From NCBI GenBank assembly GCA_019648995.1, contig BLXT01008339.1, forward strand, positions 1,930,981-1,953,216: a DNA stretch of 22,236 nucleotides, given 5' to 3'. Numbering within the stretch: the first letter of the stretch is position 1; the number at the start of each line of letters is the position of its first letter. Source of the stretch: Plakobranchus ocellatus (taxonomy: Eukaryota > Mollusca > Gastropoda > Plakobranchidae). The translations under genes and the position numbers were made by a program. This document shows positions 1 through 11,243 of the stretch, in pieces. The notes beneath the pieces were generated by a model. The model made no database searches, was not told the DNA's origin, and was given only the letters and a program-made list of their open reading frames with translations.

Positions 1-2575
1 AAAAAAAAGAACAAAGAAACATTGTATGAGAAATTATAGTTTATTCACTAGATCCTTTGATATTTTTATGAAAACATAGAATAAAAAAAAAGCAAATCAT
101 GCTGATTTATTGAAATGGATGGCTCTTTAAAAATATGCAGTGTACGTCCCCACAGTCTGTTTTGTGTAACATCTGAGGAAGTTTTTTTTAAAGGGAAATG
201 CCTTTTTTCTCCCATCTCCCAGAATCTCAATCATACGGTCATTTTATATGCACAAATTCTAATATGACTTTGTCAGCAGGGAGACACCAGAGCTTGAGCC
301 CTACAAAATAAAAATAATAGTTCATGAATTTAACAAAGCTATAAAATACATATGAATCTGATGAGCACCATTGATAAAAAAATTAAAGTCAGCCAATTTC
401 CAAACTTTTTTAAAGATAATAAGAAAAAAGAAAAAAAAATGTGGCCCTTTGCCCAAAAAATAGCAAAATCAAAATCCTATTGCAGGCAATTGAACATCAT
501 AAAGCATTCACATGTACAGAAGAATGGGGTTTAGCACCATGGTGTTGATATATTGTTTTAAAAAAATAATATTTCATTCAATGTGATTGTGAACTGATGA
601 TAAAGTTACAGCACTGTCAAGAAGTACACAAGAATTTTTTCAGAAGCCGTCCTCAAATACTAGGCAAACTTTCTTCTTTTATCTCTTAACTCCCATTTGA
701 TCAAGCTGTGTATCTAATTTCTCTACAACCTTGATTTGTAGAACTAGAAGAACCATGTATGCAATAGCAGTCACAACGACACAAAATCAATTAGGAACCT
801 TAGTTAGAACCAGGGATGGAAGGGCACCTTAATATCTTGATCTCCAAACATGTAACATGTGCATGTACATTGTACATCTAGCAGAATAATTAATACCGGG
901 TTAATGTTGATTGCCAAGACAGGCACTATGGTGTGTATGAATCCACTTTCAATCCATTAAAGTACATTGAAATAGAAATACATGTATAACTGAAGGCTTG
1001 AATGCAGGTAAAACATAAATTGGTTTCAAATTCTTAAAATCAGGAACAAAAATCATAACTATTTTGTGAGAGAAGGATTATCTCAATATGAAATTGATAT
1101 ATATAACTCATACATAACATATAACATGTGATCATGCGGCAACATTCTCAATCTGGTCTAAAAAGTACACACCAAGACATACATGGATAATGGATAAGCT
1201 GAGAGTAAAAAGAGTATACAAACAATCCAGCACAGATTCCTTAAAATCATTGAGAAAATCCATGAATTTGACTATACCTTGTTCAAATTGCTTAGGGGAT
1301 TCACTCACTAGATGAAAAATGTGATTACTCCCCCTGATCATCACAAACATGAACAAAAGTACTTTACCACTCTTGTTTTAGCAAAGGGGAGTTTGGTTGT
1401 CATTTTTTCTCTTTCAAGATCGACAACAACAACAAAAAAAGGCTTTTGAGTTTAAGAGAAATGCACTCACCATTATGAATGATGGGCAACTTTTTATAGA
1501 TATAACAAGAGGGGGAGTCTTTAGTATTTTTATCAGGGTCAGGTGCATAATGAACAACTGAGTATGGTTGCCCTATGTTGAAATTCTGATGTAAGACATA
1601 CAAATGGAGTAACAGGTGTGATTTCAGTAATACTCTGCTAAATTATTTACCAATCCCAGGATATATTTGACTGGACTGGAGGGCAAATAGTTTGACAAAT
1701 CAGTATATCCAGTGGAAAAGAATTAAAAAAAATGTCAGAAGCTATAAAGAGAAAAGGTTGGCAAAAGAGAACAGAGTGTTTCAACAAATTTATGATTTTG
1801 AGGAATCTGTGTTCGATCTAACCATGTCCAAAGTGTAAAATGTACATGTATATTAGTTATTACATGTTTTCAAAATAAAAAAAAAATTGTCCAATCCGCA
1901 AGTAAAGCATGGGATTCTAATCAAAAGTCAAGTTTCACTAACAGCCTGTACTAACTTTACAAGCCATTTCAGCAATAATGAATACAGGTAGAAAAAGAAG
2001 AGGATACAAAAATAAACTAGGAAGTCATTACATGTATGGATATGGTTAGCAAAACTGCAGTAAGATGTAGACTAGTCAAATGACAAAATCAGTACAATGT
2101 GGAGAAAGGTTTTCCGTGAGAAGTGATGAAAAAAAGGTTAAAGGTAAAATCTGTATTAATCTAAATATGGACCAGCTTGCGACTCTAAAGCAAAATTTAT
2201 GTTCAAAACACACACAGAAAATGAAATAGATATTACAAATGTTCAAAATGCAAATTCCAATTTGGCCTTGCCTCAAGACAAATGCAATGACAACAGACAT
2301 GCACTTTATGTAAAAACCTAAGAGCAAAGAAAGATCATTTACATCCATGCTATTATACTGCTGTAGCCAGATGAAGTGCAGGATCATCAATGTTAAGTGT
2401 GAGGACAGTATTGCCCTTCAGTTGGCTACAAAAGCATGCACCATGATAGTTTCATCCACACAAATACATGTATACATATCTACCTTACAGTTTGAATACT
2501 GCTACAGTATACTTTTCAAAAATGAAAAAGGCATTTAGTAACCAACTTTTAAAAAAACACTATGATTCAAATGCA
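1..2575. other. Non-coding downstream flank of the ASB-type gene
   Basis: AT-rich DNA with poly(A)/poly(T) runs and only short ORFs without recognisable protein features. It lies 3' of the minus-strand ankyrin/SOCS gene and may include a long 3' UTR. The only TTTATT hexamers I noticed (AATAAA on the minus strand) are near 41 and 106, so transcription may run far or use a variant signal. Four copies of TACATGTA fall here (979, 1843, 2029, 2465). I see no RNA gene or transposon. Confidence 0.5.
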
Positions 2576-5500
2576 TCATAAATCTATAAATCTGACATAA
2601 TCTTTTAGCTTTCTTGGCAGTGGCAATGATTCCAAATTTGAAAGTCCATTTGCTTTAGCTGCCTGGATGCGAATTGCATGACGAGAAAGACTTAAGAGAT
2701 TTGGGGCATTTCTCCTTCTTGACTCTCTTATTTGAAGATAGGTATTGATTTCTTGTAACAATCCTTGAATGTACGGATGAGCATTCGCCCAAACCTCGAG
2801 CTCATTAGTTGTGAATGGGCTGAGATCACATTTCTGTACTATCATGCGTACAAGCTCTGCATATGGCGTTGCAAGTTTCTTGACAGTGGGCTGCTCCTCA
2901 CATTTATGACATATGATCACACGATGCACCTCGTACTGGTGGGCCACTTCCAGGGCTGTCTGAAGAGCAGAGCGGCACGTCGGATGTGGAGAGAGAGCAT
3001 TAGCTATAGGTGAAGTTGAGGCACCAGATGGAGCTTCATAGGTTGGAGACACTGGCTTTGTGGGTCGAGCCCCTTGATTGAGTAACATCTCCACTATGGC
3101 AATGTGGCTGTACTGCACAGTCAGCAAAGCATCGTCCTTACGACCATCCCTCCTGTGGAAGTTAACATTGTGCTTGAGCACCATCATGCTGCACAGGAGA
3201 GGCGACAGGTTGAGGCAGTCTCCGATGTCCACCACTGCTTCGTCTCGGGGCAAGCGATCCAGCAAGAGGCGCACACAGCCAACACTTCCATTCATACATG
3301 CCATGTGGAGAGGAGTGTGTCGATTGTCACGCTCGGGGCAAGTCAACTGCCAGGGCAGGCACCTTGTGATGATCTCTGCCATGATGGGCACATCTGCAAG
3401 TTCAGCTGCAAGCAGCAGGGGAGATTTACCTTGATAGTTTTTCACATTCACATCACAATCCAAAGTGAAGAGGAGGCGGATAGTGGCAAGGGCTGTGCCA
3501 CTATCTACAAGCCAGCGATGAGCTTTGATGGCGGTAAGGACAGTGTGTATCAATCGACCGTGGCTGGTGGGTAGGTTTGAGCTACATCCATGAAGTAGAA
3601 ACATTTCTAGCATGTCTAGGTGACCCAGCAGGCAGGCGCGCTCAACCACACTGCACATAGAGGACAGGATAATAAAAATAAGATAACGGCCATTTAAATT
3701 TTCTTTTTGCATATAATGGAACTGGGAGCCTCTGAAGATGTCCCTCTGACAAATAAAAACAAACAGATTTTGGTGTACCCCATTGTCATAAAATCAAAAA
3801 GAGCCAAACAGAGATACAGAGACGCATTTTTTGCTTCCTCAATGTTAATTTGAGTGTGCTTTACAGAATTTTATTTTGCAACTATCCCCCATCCTTTGAC
3901 AAAATTGTCAACTTTCTTACCCTTTAGCTGGAAAGCTGACCTAACATTTGATATGAAATAATTTTTATGAATGTTTTCCACACACAGGGTTACAAAATAA
4001 TGAAAAAAATTCTTAAAATATTTTTGAATTAAATGATAGTAACTTTTTCAGCTTGCAGGTTGTCTTGACAAAACATTTGTGGCTTTGTGGTAGTAATTTG
4101 CTGCGCTCAGGCGCTCAGTGATTTTTGCAGCCATCGTGTTTACCGTTTCAGGGCTAGAAAATGCTGCACTTCATACACAATTTTTATTTTGGGCAAATTT
4201 ACTTTTGAACCCCAAAATATTTTTATTATTTTCCGGAACAAAATATTTTTTCTGTTAAAAGATAAAAAAAAATAAAAGGACTTTTCTTAAAAATTTGCCT
4301 AAATGAGAATAAACACAATCAAACTGCAATTGTAACATTAAATAGTAATTACCAAGCAAGCAGACTACAAAATAACAGTATTCCCGTCAATAGGTAAAAC
4401 CAAATCCGTATGTGGCAGTGCTGCTAGCATTGATACCCAGAAGAAGAGCTTACTGGATGGGATTGACAAATGGTAATTTTCAGCTCATCTCCCCACATGA
4501 AAAAAACATATGTCGTTCGAGACACAGGAATGAGGCCTGAAATTGTATTCCATTCAACTGCTATTGAACAAATAATTATGGTCAAACTCCATTGCACATG
4601 AAAAGTGGAATGCAAAAGGCAAATACATATAAAAGCAAAAAATACAAAGGCTTGAGGAGCTTGAAAAAACTGAAAACGAATCCCCAGTATTGCCCATAGA
4701 GGTTGGTGCTAAGGGATTTGTAGGAACATCAGCCGACCAACTTTTCAGCAAACTCTTTATCAATGGCTAGAGAAGAACCAAAGTTCTTAAAGCACTAGCT
4801 GAAACTGCCAGAAATGGCTCCAAATGGACTTGGAGAAGTTACTTCTTGATTAGTTAGTACGCTCCACATATTTGGAGCATTTTTGGCACAACGTTTCGGC
4901 ATTCAGAAAAGTTGCCACAGTTCGGAAAAGAAAAAAGTTGTGGGTTCAAAGCCCAAAAATACCTCAGCTCAGAAAATAAAAGGTAGCAGAGGGACACCTA
5001 GTCATGTAACCCAGTTCTCTTAGAGTGTCAGAAATTCAGGGCTAAAACAATTGCCTAAGGAAGGTTTCTTCTATGAAGACTGCTGCTTCCTCTCATATAA
5101 ACACCTTTCTGTCTAAATTACCATTTTGATTTGTTTTCAATTTCATTGACCTCATGTTTACAGTGTTAAGAAAAAATAACACCAACAAAGAAAGAGTTGA
5201 GAGGATGAACCATTGATCAGCTTGGTGCTAAGTAGTAGAATGCCAGATAGTGAGTGAGAGAAAGAGAAAGAGACACGATGGGTTTTACCAGATTCCGCAG
5301 ATAAAACATTGTGCACAGGTCAACAGTCCTGGTCTTAAGGCTGTGCTACTGCTAGCCTTGGTTTAGGAGACAAGAAAGGAGTGTTCATTTACTTAACTGC
5401 CCCCATGTTATCTTCTTCCCAAGAAACCAGGCGTAACAAAACTGCATCACTGCCACATGATTTCAATTATGATCATCATTTTGTCTTCATAAAGTGAGTC

Positions 5501-5703
5501 AGGGATTAAACAGTGTTACAAAACAAATCAAACCTTTCATTCTCTTTCAGAAACAGTCTCATACTCTCCTGTCTACCAGGCTTCAGGTGGCATGAATCCA
5601 CCGCCGTGTTGATATCCACTCCCTCGATTGCCCTGCGGAGGCCCTCCAGGTTGTGGTTCTCCACATGGACTCGGAGCATAGACTCACATGCCTGGCTTGC
5701 CAT
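2576..5703 (-). CDS. Ankyrin-repeat and SOCS-box protein (ASB-type), exons 5703..5534 and 3650..2576
   Basis: Predicted substrate-recognition subunit of an Elongin B/C-Cullin-5 ubiquitin ligase, acting in the cytoplasm or nucleus. I join 5703..5534 (56 codons plus AG) to 3650..2576 (T plus 357 codons and stop), giving 414 residues. The acceptor reads CTATGTGCAG|TGTGG and the donor GAAAG|GTTTGA; they agree in phase. The start MASQACESM has a good context (A at -3, G at +4), although the frame stays open upstream to the acceptor. Residues about 55-250 form degenerate ankyrin repeats, the clearest being HTPLHMACMNG (168-178) followed by VRLLL; others are near GKSPLLLAAELADV (131-144) and HIAIVEMLLNQGA (239-251). 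Residues 373-414 are a SOCS box: the BC-box part reads NLLSLSRHAIR, with Ser where Cys is usual, and the Cullin-5 box part is LPLPRKLKDYV. This fits the ASB family; I cannot name the orthologue. The retroelement relic in the intron is antisense to the gene. Confidence 0.85.
3651..5533 (-). other. Intron of the ASB-type gene
   Basis: A GT-AG intron of 1883 bp between the two coding exons. It carries an antisense retroelement relic (4430-4857) and otherwise AT-rich unique-looking DNA. A perfect 6-bp stem (GCTCCA/TGGAGC) lies near 4860-4877, just after the relic, and a tRNA-like B-box string at 4943-4953. Confidence 0.7.
4430..4857 (+). pseudogene. Relic of the C-terminus of a retrotransposon reverse-transcriptase ORF
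   Basis: Plus-strand reading gives broken pieces of a protein tail I associate with invertebrate non-LTR-type retrotransposon ORFs: an RPD(I/V)V segment, then a strand ending in E-(L/V)-T-V-P-W-E, then EVGCRGF, then a helix with conserved Trp. Here I read MRPEIVFHSTAIEQIIMVKL from 4530, a frameshift, HEKWNAKGKYI, an in-frame TAA, then PIEVGAKGFVGTSADQLFSK, an in-frame TAG, and KALAETARNGSKWTWRSY before a stop at 4857. The family's Glu after the RPD strand is Lys here. At least one frameshift and two stops show it is dead. The D...E-x-T arrangement recalls PD-(D/E)XK nucleases, but that is inference. It lies inside the ASB intron on the opposite strand. The remainder of the RT domain is not visible upstream. 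Confidence 0.65.
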
Positions 5704-5764
5704 GCTTGCTGGGCGGTGAAATCTTTTAGGCTTCACAATTAACAGCTTCAAAAGAAACACGTTC
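5534..5764 (-). other. Exon of the ASB-type gene with the probable start codon
   Basis: The acceptor is at 5765-5766 (minus-strand reading TTGGACTGCAG|GAACG) and the donor at 5533-5532. Positions 5764..5704 are either 5' UTR or coding. The frame runs open from the acceptor (NVFLLKLLIVKPKRFHRPAS) into the chosen Met at 5703, so an upstream coding exon cannot be excluded. Upstream donor candidates on the minus strand are ATCAG|GTATAT (exon edge 8110, phase-compatible), CCAAACAG|GTAGAT (edge 9183) and GCAC|GTAAGAT near 9088. None can be chosen without transcript data. Confidence 0.6.
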
Positions 5765-7437
5765 CTGCAGTCCAAATAAAAAATTTGTGTTAAAAAGAAA
5801 CTTAGAGGTTAAAGTGAAAAATCTTCACTGATTCTACCATAGTGAAGAGAACCATCAATGGTCTGCTTGAACAGAGATCAAATAACGACAAATATTTGTA
5901 AACACAGTTTTTAGTAATTGCTTGAATGACAAAAAAAAATTATTCAGATCTTAAGAAAGGTATTTTATATCTATAGACCACTTTGTAAATTTTCACAGAC
6001 AATATTTAATAGTAATAGTACCTGAAAATTCTAAATTATGACTTTTTATCCTTTGAACTGATATTTTTAAAAAACTTTCTGAGTAAGCACAAAAAGCGAT
6101 ATTCTATGTTATTTATGACAAAATATGGGCAACTTTTGATTTAATCTACTGTAACTTGGTGTAAGTGTAAAAAATCTTGACAAGGAACGCATCTTTCATG
6201 GCTACTGATTCACAAATTGTTCATGTTTGAAAAGGATCCTTTTCATTTGATGCATAGACAGTTAATAAATGAAACACACAATGGAGAAAAAAGCAACTTT
6301 CTTTCAGCCAAAATGGTTGAAAAAGAATTGCAAAGGCATGCATGACTGCAAGATTTTAGGAGCTAAAAAAGTTTAGCAGAAAAACAATGTCAAATAGACT
6401 CTTGTATGAAATAGCTGTCCTGAGGCATTTCAAATAGTGACAAAATGAAGACCAGACTTGATCCCCTTCAAGGCTTAAAAGGATAGCACTTACTTTAGCA
6501 GTCAGTGTAGCAAAAATGGCAAGTATCCAGAAGCATTCATGCGATTATACTTCAAAGCCGAAAAGCTTGAACATCTATAATTCTAAACATCGATATAATT
6601 CAAATCTAAAAGCTAAATGAAGGCTCATTTTTTCCAGAGAGAGCAGAACTCAAAATATGCAATAGCACATTTTTTCTACACTGTAGAGAAACTAGGACTG
6701 CTTCCTTTTGTTTGAAGCAAGCATTACAAAAAGGAGAAGGGGGTGGTGGGAAGACGCAGCAATGATTGGGTGGAGAAATTCTTGAGAGGCAAAAGGCATC
6801 ATAGTTGGAGACTTGAACTGGTAAAAGTTCAGATACCACAAGAAGGTATACATATAAAAGAATTTGATATAATAGTCAGATTAGTTGTGCACTCAGAGTA
6901 ACAGAGGGAATGTGACTGTTGGCATTGGACTAGCGATCAGCCACACAACGAGCTGAACAAGTATTTAACAGTAGCTCACATTTGCAGAGGCAGGGGTGGA
7001 GCCAGCCTTGCAAGACTGCGCATTTTGTTTTATAAAGTGACAAACTTTATTCAATTACATGTATGTAACACTGCAACCAGATCTCTTATGTTGTTTGGCT
7101 TCATAATTTTAATACTATGCATCCACTCTCACAGCTTACTAAATTGAGCTTGTCTCTAATCTCCCTTGATGATATAATAGGGACACCTAGAGACAGAGAA
7201 ACAGAATAAGCTGAGCACTGAGCCAGCATTGTATAGTGGCTAAAAATAAAATGTGAAGGGGGAAATAAGTTAGAACCAGCTCACTGCTCAGAAAGCTTTG
7301 TCAGAATAACAACTTGGTGGGTGTGTCCAAGACTTTTCCCAAGAAATTTTTTTTTGTTCACAAACAAAGATATCATGTGTGCCTATGTTTGGAATTTTTA
7401 GAGAAAAAAAAAAAAATGAAATACTCACAAACTTTCA
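5765..7437. other. Non-coding region upstream of the ASB coding exons
   Basis: AT-rich sequence, probably an intron or the 5' region of the ASB-type gene. It contains no ORF with recognisable features. An 18-bp perfect palindrome centred on GGATCC lies at 6228-6245, and one TACATGTA at 7066. I see no convincing exon or transposon. Confidence 0.5.
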
Positions 7438-8055
7438 GAGCAATTGCCAAAAGGTGGACCCTCAATTGTGACACGTTTTTCACTTCATTTTGAAAAAAAA
7501 AGAATCTCCAATCACAAAAGGGAAAAGCCCAGTTGAATACCAATGCATTATTTTATCTTAAATTAAAAAAATCAGAGCTGATCAATGAAAAGTCAGCCAC
7601 TCTATAATTTTAAGAGGGTTTGCCAAAACGTGGGCTGTCATCTAGTTATGAACGAAAGATTTTCTACAAGCCCTATTTGAAAAAATTAACTCATCAATAC
7701 ATAAATTTTGCTTTTGTCAGTACAATGGCATACGAAATACTGCTTTCTCTTTAAAAAAATCAGTATTGGTTGCATCCTTGCTGTCTAAATTGACCAAATA
7801 AGTTTTTATCATAACTATGATGACAAAATCACCAAAAATGTGGTCACCCACAACAAATAAAGCTCATTCACCACCAAATGAAGAGACACAGACCAATTTT
7901 TTTTACATGAATCTACTCCTGCTATCCAACTCTTCATGAAAATTACCTCATTGGTACTCAATTGGACTTTTTAATTTTGTATTTGAAGATTCTTTTTTTC
8001 AAAATGCTGTAAAAAAGGTGACCCAATTTGGGAGTCCACCTTTTGGCAATTGCTC
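7438..8055. mobile_element. 618-bp MITE-like foldback element with ~120-bp terminal inverted repeats
   Basis: The left end (from 7438) starts GAGCAATTGCCAAAAGGTGG. The reverse complement of the right end (to 8055) begins with the same 22 bases. Similarity continues with scattered substitutions and small indels for about 120 bp on each side (about 7438-7557 and 7935-8055), including the shared string TACCAATG. The interior (about 380 bp) has no ORF of note. This is the structure of a non-autonomous DNA transposon. I see no clear target-site duplication (TTTCA before, ATATA after), so the superfamily is unknown. Divergence between the arms suggests an old copy. Confidence 0.75.
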
Positions 8056-8509
8056 ATATATTTTAGTAATCTTTCCAAAGACCATTTAAAATTATTATAG
8101 TATATATACCTGATAAACAGAGAATGCCACTGGCTCAAAACGTCTGAAAACCGTTTTGAAGTGAATGGCATTTGTAAAAATTCAATTTCAATAAGATCAA
8201 ATCTGAAGTCACCTAGAACATTTGGACTCAACAAAAGAAAATATTATTTCTTGATTATTTCAGTGTCATCCTTGTCTAGGACTGAATCTCTATATTTTAG
8301 CTAGAGGTTTTAAATCTGATATAAAGCCTGCATGCAAAGCAACTTTTTATCTTCTTTTAACCTGGATCTAGAACTGAAAAAGGCTAAAGTTACAATACTC
8401 TTGGTCTATATCATTGATGCCAAAAATATATAATCTATTATCCCAATGTACCTTAATGTGAAGTTAATCTAAGAGATATATTCAAATTTTATGTTGTGCC
8501 TTAATGACT

Positions 8510-9210
8510 AGACTCTAAATCTGAACCTAAATTATTTTTTGGTGGTATGGATATAAGGCTTTCTTGTTTCTCCTACTTCTAGTGGAAGAGTACTGGATTC
8601 ATCTAGCTAGATCTACACCTTAATCCTTTTGAACCACATAAAAGTTTTATAATTATTTAGGCTAGACTGAGATTACAAATTAGGCCTCATCTAGATCTAG
8701 ATCTAGATCTAGACAATAATTAGAGTTAGAGCCTAAGGTCTAATCTTGAATGTCCAATTTTGCAAGAAAGGCTAGGGCTAGACCTAAATCAAGTTATGGT
8801 ATCATCTAGCCTCACTTTACGTTTAGGAGCAAGCTAGGCCCCTTCACAATGAGGCCTAGCCCTAGATCTGGGTTTGATCTACACAGTACACATAAACGGT
8901 AATCCCAAACCGCAACAAACAATGAAGTAACTTTACTTCATCAAGAGGCCCAGGAAAATACCACGCAACACAAACTCAGCATGAGATATCTAGATCTAGC
9001 TTGGCCCAAAGATAGGCTTCATAGGATCTAGACTTGCCTACACACGCCACTTCTAAGCATGGACGGACAACATGTCATGTAATCTTACGTGCAGTTACAG
9101 AACAATGAGAAGCTTGGCTAGAGAGTCCATCCCACTCAACCAGTCGTGGTCTCGGCTCGAGTCTAACCCAGCCTAGATCTACCTGTTTGGTCTTATTCCA
9201 GCCTAGAAAC
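8510..9210. repeat. CTAG/TCTAGA-rich simple-sequence region
   Basis: I count about 21 CTAG tetranucleotides in about 700 bp, against roughly 3 expected by chance. The core is a TCTAGA hexamer run at about 8689-8713. Other copies are dispersed as CTAGATCTAG, GCTAGAC and CCTAGATCT. The spacing is irregular, so this is a degenerate low-complexity expansion rather than a clean tandem repeat. It sits upstream of the ASB coding exons. Confidence 0.7.
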
Positions 9211-9520
9211 CATGAGTCAGAATTATTTTGCTGATAGCGTTTATACGCTTAAATCATTAATTGTCAGGTCTATCCTGATAAAAATGAGCTCTACAACAGT
9301 TCAAACTTTTCTGGACCATGAAAATTAGTGTTAGTGATGGCTGTTATTTATTTTTCTCTTTTGTTGCTGACGAGAAGCGATTGGCCCTGCCCACTTTTTT
9401 AAAGCCTCCAAACGACAAAGAGCGCAAAAGGCGTGGTTTTTCATGTTTATTTTCGCTGTTTACTTTTGACTATCGTCTGGTGGGCCTACATGTAATTTTG
9501 TAGGGCTTTCTCGTGCGATA
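9050..9520. promoter_or_regulatory. CpG-richer stretch, candidate promoter/first-exon area of the ASB-type gene
   Basis: CpG dinucleotides are clearly denser here than in the surrounding DNA (for example CAGTCGTGGTCTCGGCTCGAG near 9142 and GACGAGAAGCGATTGG near 9370). Two plausible minus-strand splice donors lie inside or at its edge (CAG|GTAGAT with exon edge 9183; CAC|GTAAGA near 9088). A 5' non-coding exon on the minus strand would fit. No TATA box or Inr could be assigned. This is inference only. Confidence 0.25.
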
Positions 9521-9899
9521 TCTTTGAGTCCTTAGATTGACACTCTATTTAGTTCCAGTACAAAACATTAATTTTTGTAAGAATTTAACCATAAATGGTA
9601 TAAAATTGCCATGATCAGGCAGTTGACATGCACAGCCAACAAGTTAAAATTTGAACACACACCCTGAAATGAAAAGTTCATGCATTATTTTACATGGAAG
9701 CAACTTTGGAAATGTGTTTGATGAGATATTATATGCAAACGCGATGTTGCAATACGTAAAAATAGTCCCCTAAGACTCACAAAATTTATGTAATCTTAAA
9801 GAAAACTCAGATTACGTAATAACCTTTGGAAATTTTCATTTTTCCAACATTCATTCCCTTGAATCATTTTTTTATAGTAAAAAGATGACAAGTCAAATC

Positions 9900-9990
9900 T
9901 CTACTATGAAATCATTGAGAGTAAAAGCATTATCTAGGACTACCAAAAATAGCTCTAGAAGGATTTGGAGCAGAAGGAATGAAAATAACT
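9900..9990 (+). pseudogene. Possible second, shorter copy of the retrotransposon ORF tail
   Basis: The plus-strand reading KALSRTTKNSSRRIWSRR resembles KALAETARNGSKWTWRS at the end of the relic at 4430-4857. The DNA also matches in register (AAGCATTATCTAGGACTACC versus AAGCACTAGCTGAAACTGCC). Only this terminal helix is recognisable. The preceding EVGxxGF segment was not found upstream. The match is short, so confidence is low. Confidence 0.35.
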
Positions 9991-11160
9991 TCATAAGAAA
10001 GAAATTTTACATTTTATTGCTTCTTAAAAGTTGTAATTGGTGTAAGATCTTTAATATCGGGGTAATAGTGAGCACAACTGACCATAATATTTGTACACGG
10101 CCATGTTAAACATCTTCAACCACATATTTCCTATTGCACTGAGACTGTTTCCCTACTGACAACTGGAAGAGGGTCAGTTCTTTTGCAGTGTCATAGCAAA
10201 ATTAGTTTTTGCAACACTTCAATTAAAGTTGTAATAGTCAGGTTTCGCTGAGTTATTACCTATAATCATATTCCACCAGCCTTTTTTTTCTAACCAGAGG
10301 TAATCGAATTAGTACTTTAACATTTCCAACTATTTTCCTTTCCATAATTTTTAGAGAGATCTAGAATGTCAATCTTAAATAAAAAAAAAAAAACCCCAGT
10401 AAATGCACAAATTAATGTTTCTCTAAATTTACAAACCCGATTAACTATTTCCTAGTGATTTACCTTTTCATTCCTTTTCGTTTCACATACTATGCTTTTG
10501 TATGCAAAGAAAATAATGTAATATTTGTTTTACATAATTTATTAATAGTAGAGTAAAACAATATGACTTTTCTTGGAAGAGGGGATCCAAGACACATTAA
10601 TTTTCTTGCGCCACTTAGTCCTGACGAAGACCGCCAAGTGAAGGCTGGCTGATATATTGTGTGTGTGATTGTCTCGTTGTCTCGAAGTAGTAAGAAACTT
10701 GGAGCTTACTCTGTCTATGTATGCATGGCAAGTAACGTGGAGTAATGCTGCCTGTACAATTATAATTTAACTGATGTACAATTGAAATCGTATTCGATTT
10801 ATACATACATACATTATTGAAGGGTAACGAGCTCTATTGAACTCGCCGTCGTTCGGAACAATACTTATTTTATTGAATCAATTTTAATAGATTTTAACGT
10901 CTACTTGCCTTATTAAATGTCTAAGATAAGAAGAAGAGTATAAAAAGGCTTGTAAAACGAATATCAATCTTTGAAAGCCATTTTACGTATTGAAGTTGAA
11001 CTATACTTGCCACTTGTTAAGGTAGTTAATCCACTGAGCGCTATCTGTTGCAATTAGTTTCTTTAAATATCACACTGTAAACTTTCCTTTGTACTGACTG
11101 GTATTCATATGTTTAGTTACCTAATCTCGCTGGGAATTTAAAAATTAAATAACTATATTT
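9991..11160. other. Non-coding AT-rich region
   Basis: Only short ORFs without family features, several A/T homopolymers (for example near 10379-10392) and no transposon ends that I can recognise. The stretch at 10610-10860 is less AT-rich than its surroundings but reads as nothing I know. Confidence 0.5.
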
Positions 11161-11161
11161 T

Positions 11162-11165
<4 letters not shown>

Positions 11166-11234
<69 letters not shown>
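11166..11234. repeat. Compound microsatellite (CT)n(AT)n
   Basis: About 19 CT repeats (11166-11204) pass directly into about 15 AT repeats (to 11234), followed by imperfect ATAC/ATAT. It is an ordinary dinucleotide compound microsatellite, expected to be length-variable. Confidence 0.95.

Positions 11235-11243
<9 letters not shown>

Noticed and set aside
352..534. Small lysine-rich ORF
   Set aside because: It is an A-rich low-complexity reading in AT-rich flank with no supporting signals.
1132..2390. Minus-strand ORFs of 67-104 residues downstream of the ASB gene
   Set aside because: They have hydrophobic, low-complexity composition without domain features, and lie in the likely 3' flank of the ASB gene.
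3078..3574. ORFs on the plus strand across the ankyrin exon (118 and 156 residues)
   Set aside because: They are antisense shadows of the ASB coding exon and show no family features.
4943..4953. tRNA-type B box (GGTTCAAAGCC), possible SINE
   Set aside because: No matching A box or cloverleaf was found at proper spacing. An 11-bp motif alone is weak.
7971..8234. 87-residue minus-strand ORF, possible upstream coding exon ending at donor 8110
   Set aside because: The donor ATCAG|GTATAT is good and the phase would fit the ASB exon at 5764, but phase agreement has a one-in-three chance, the ORF runs into the MITE, and the peptide has no recognisable features. Kept only as a splice candidate.
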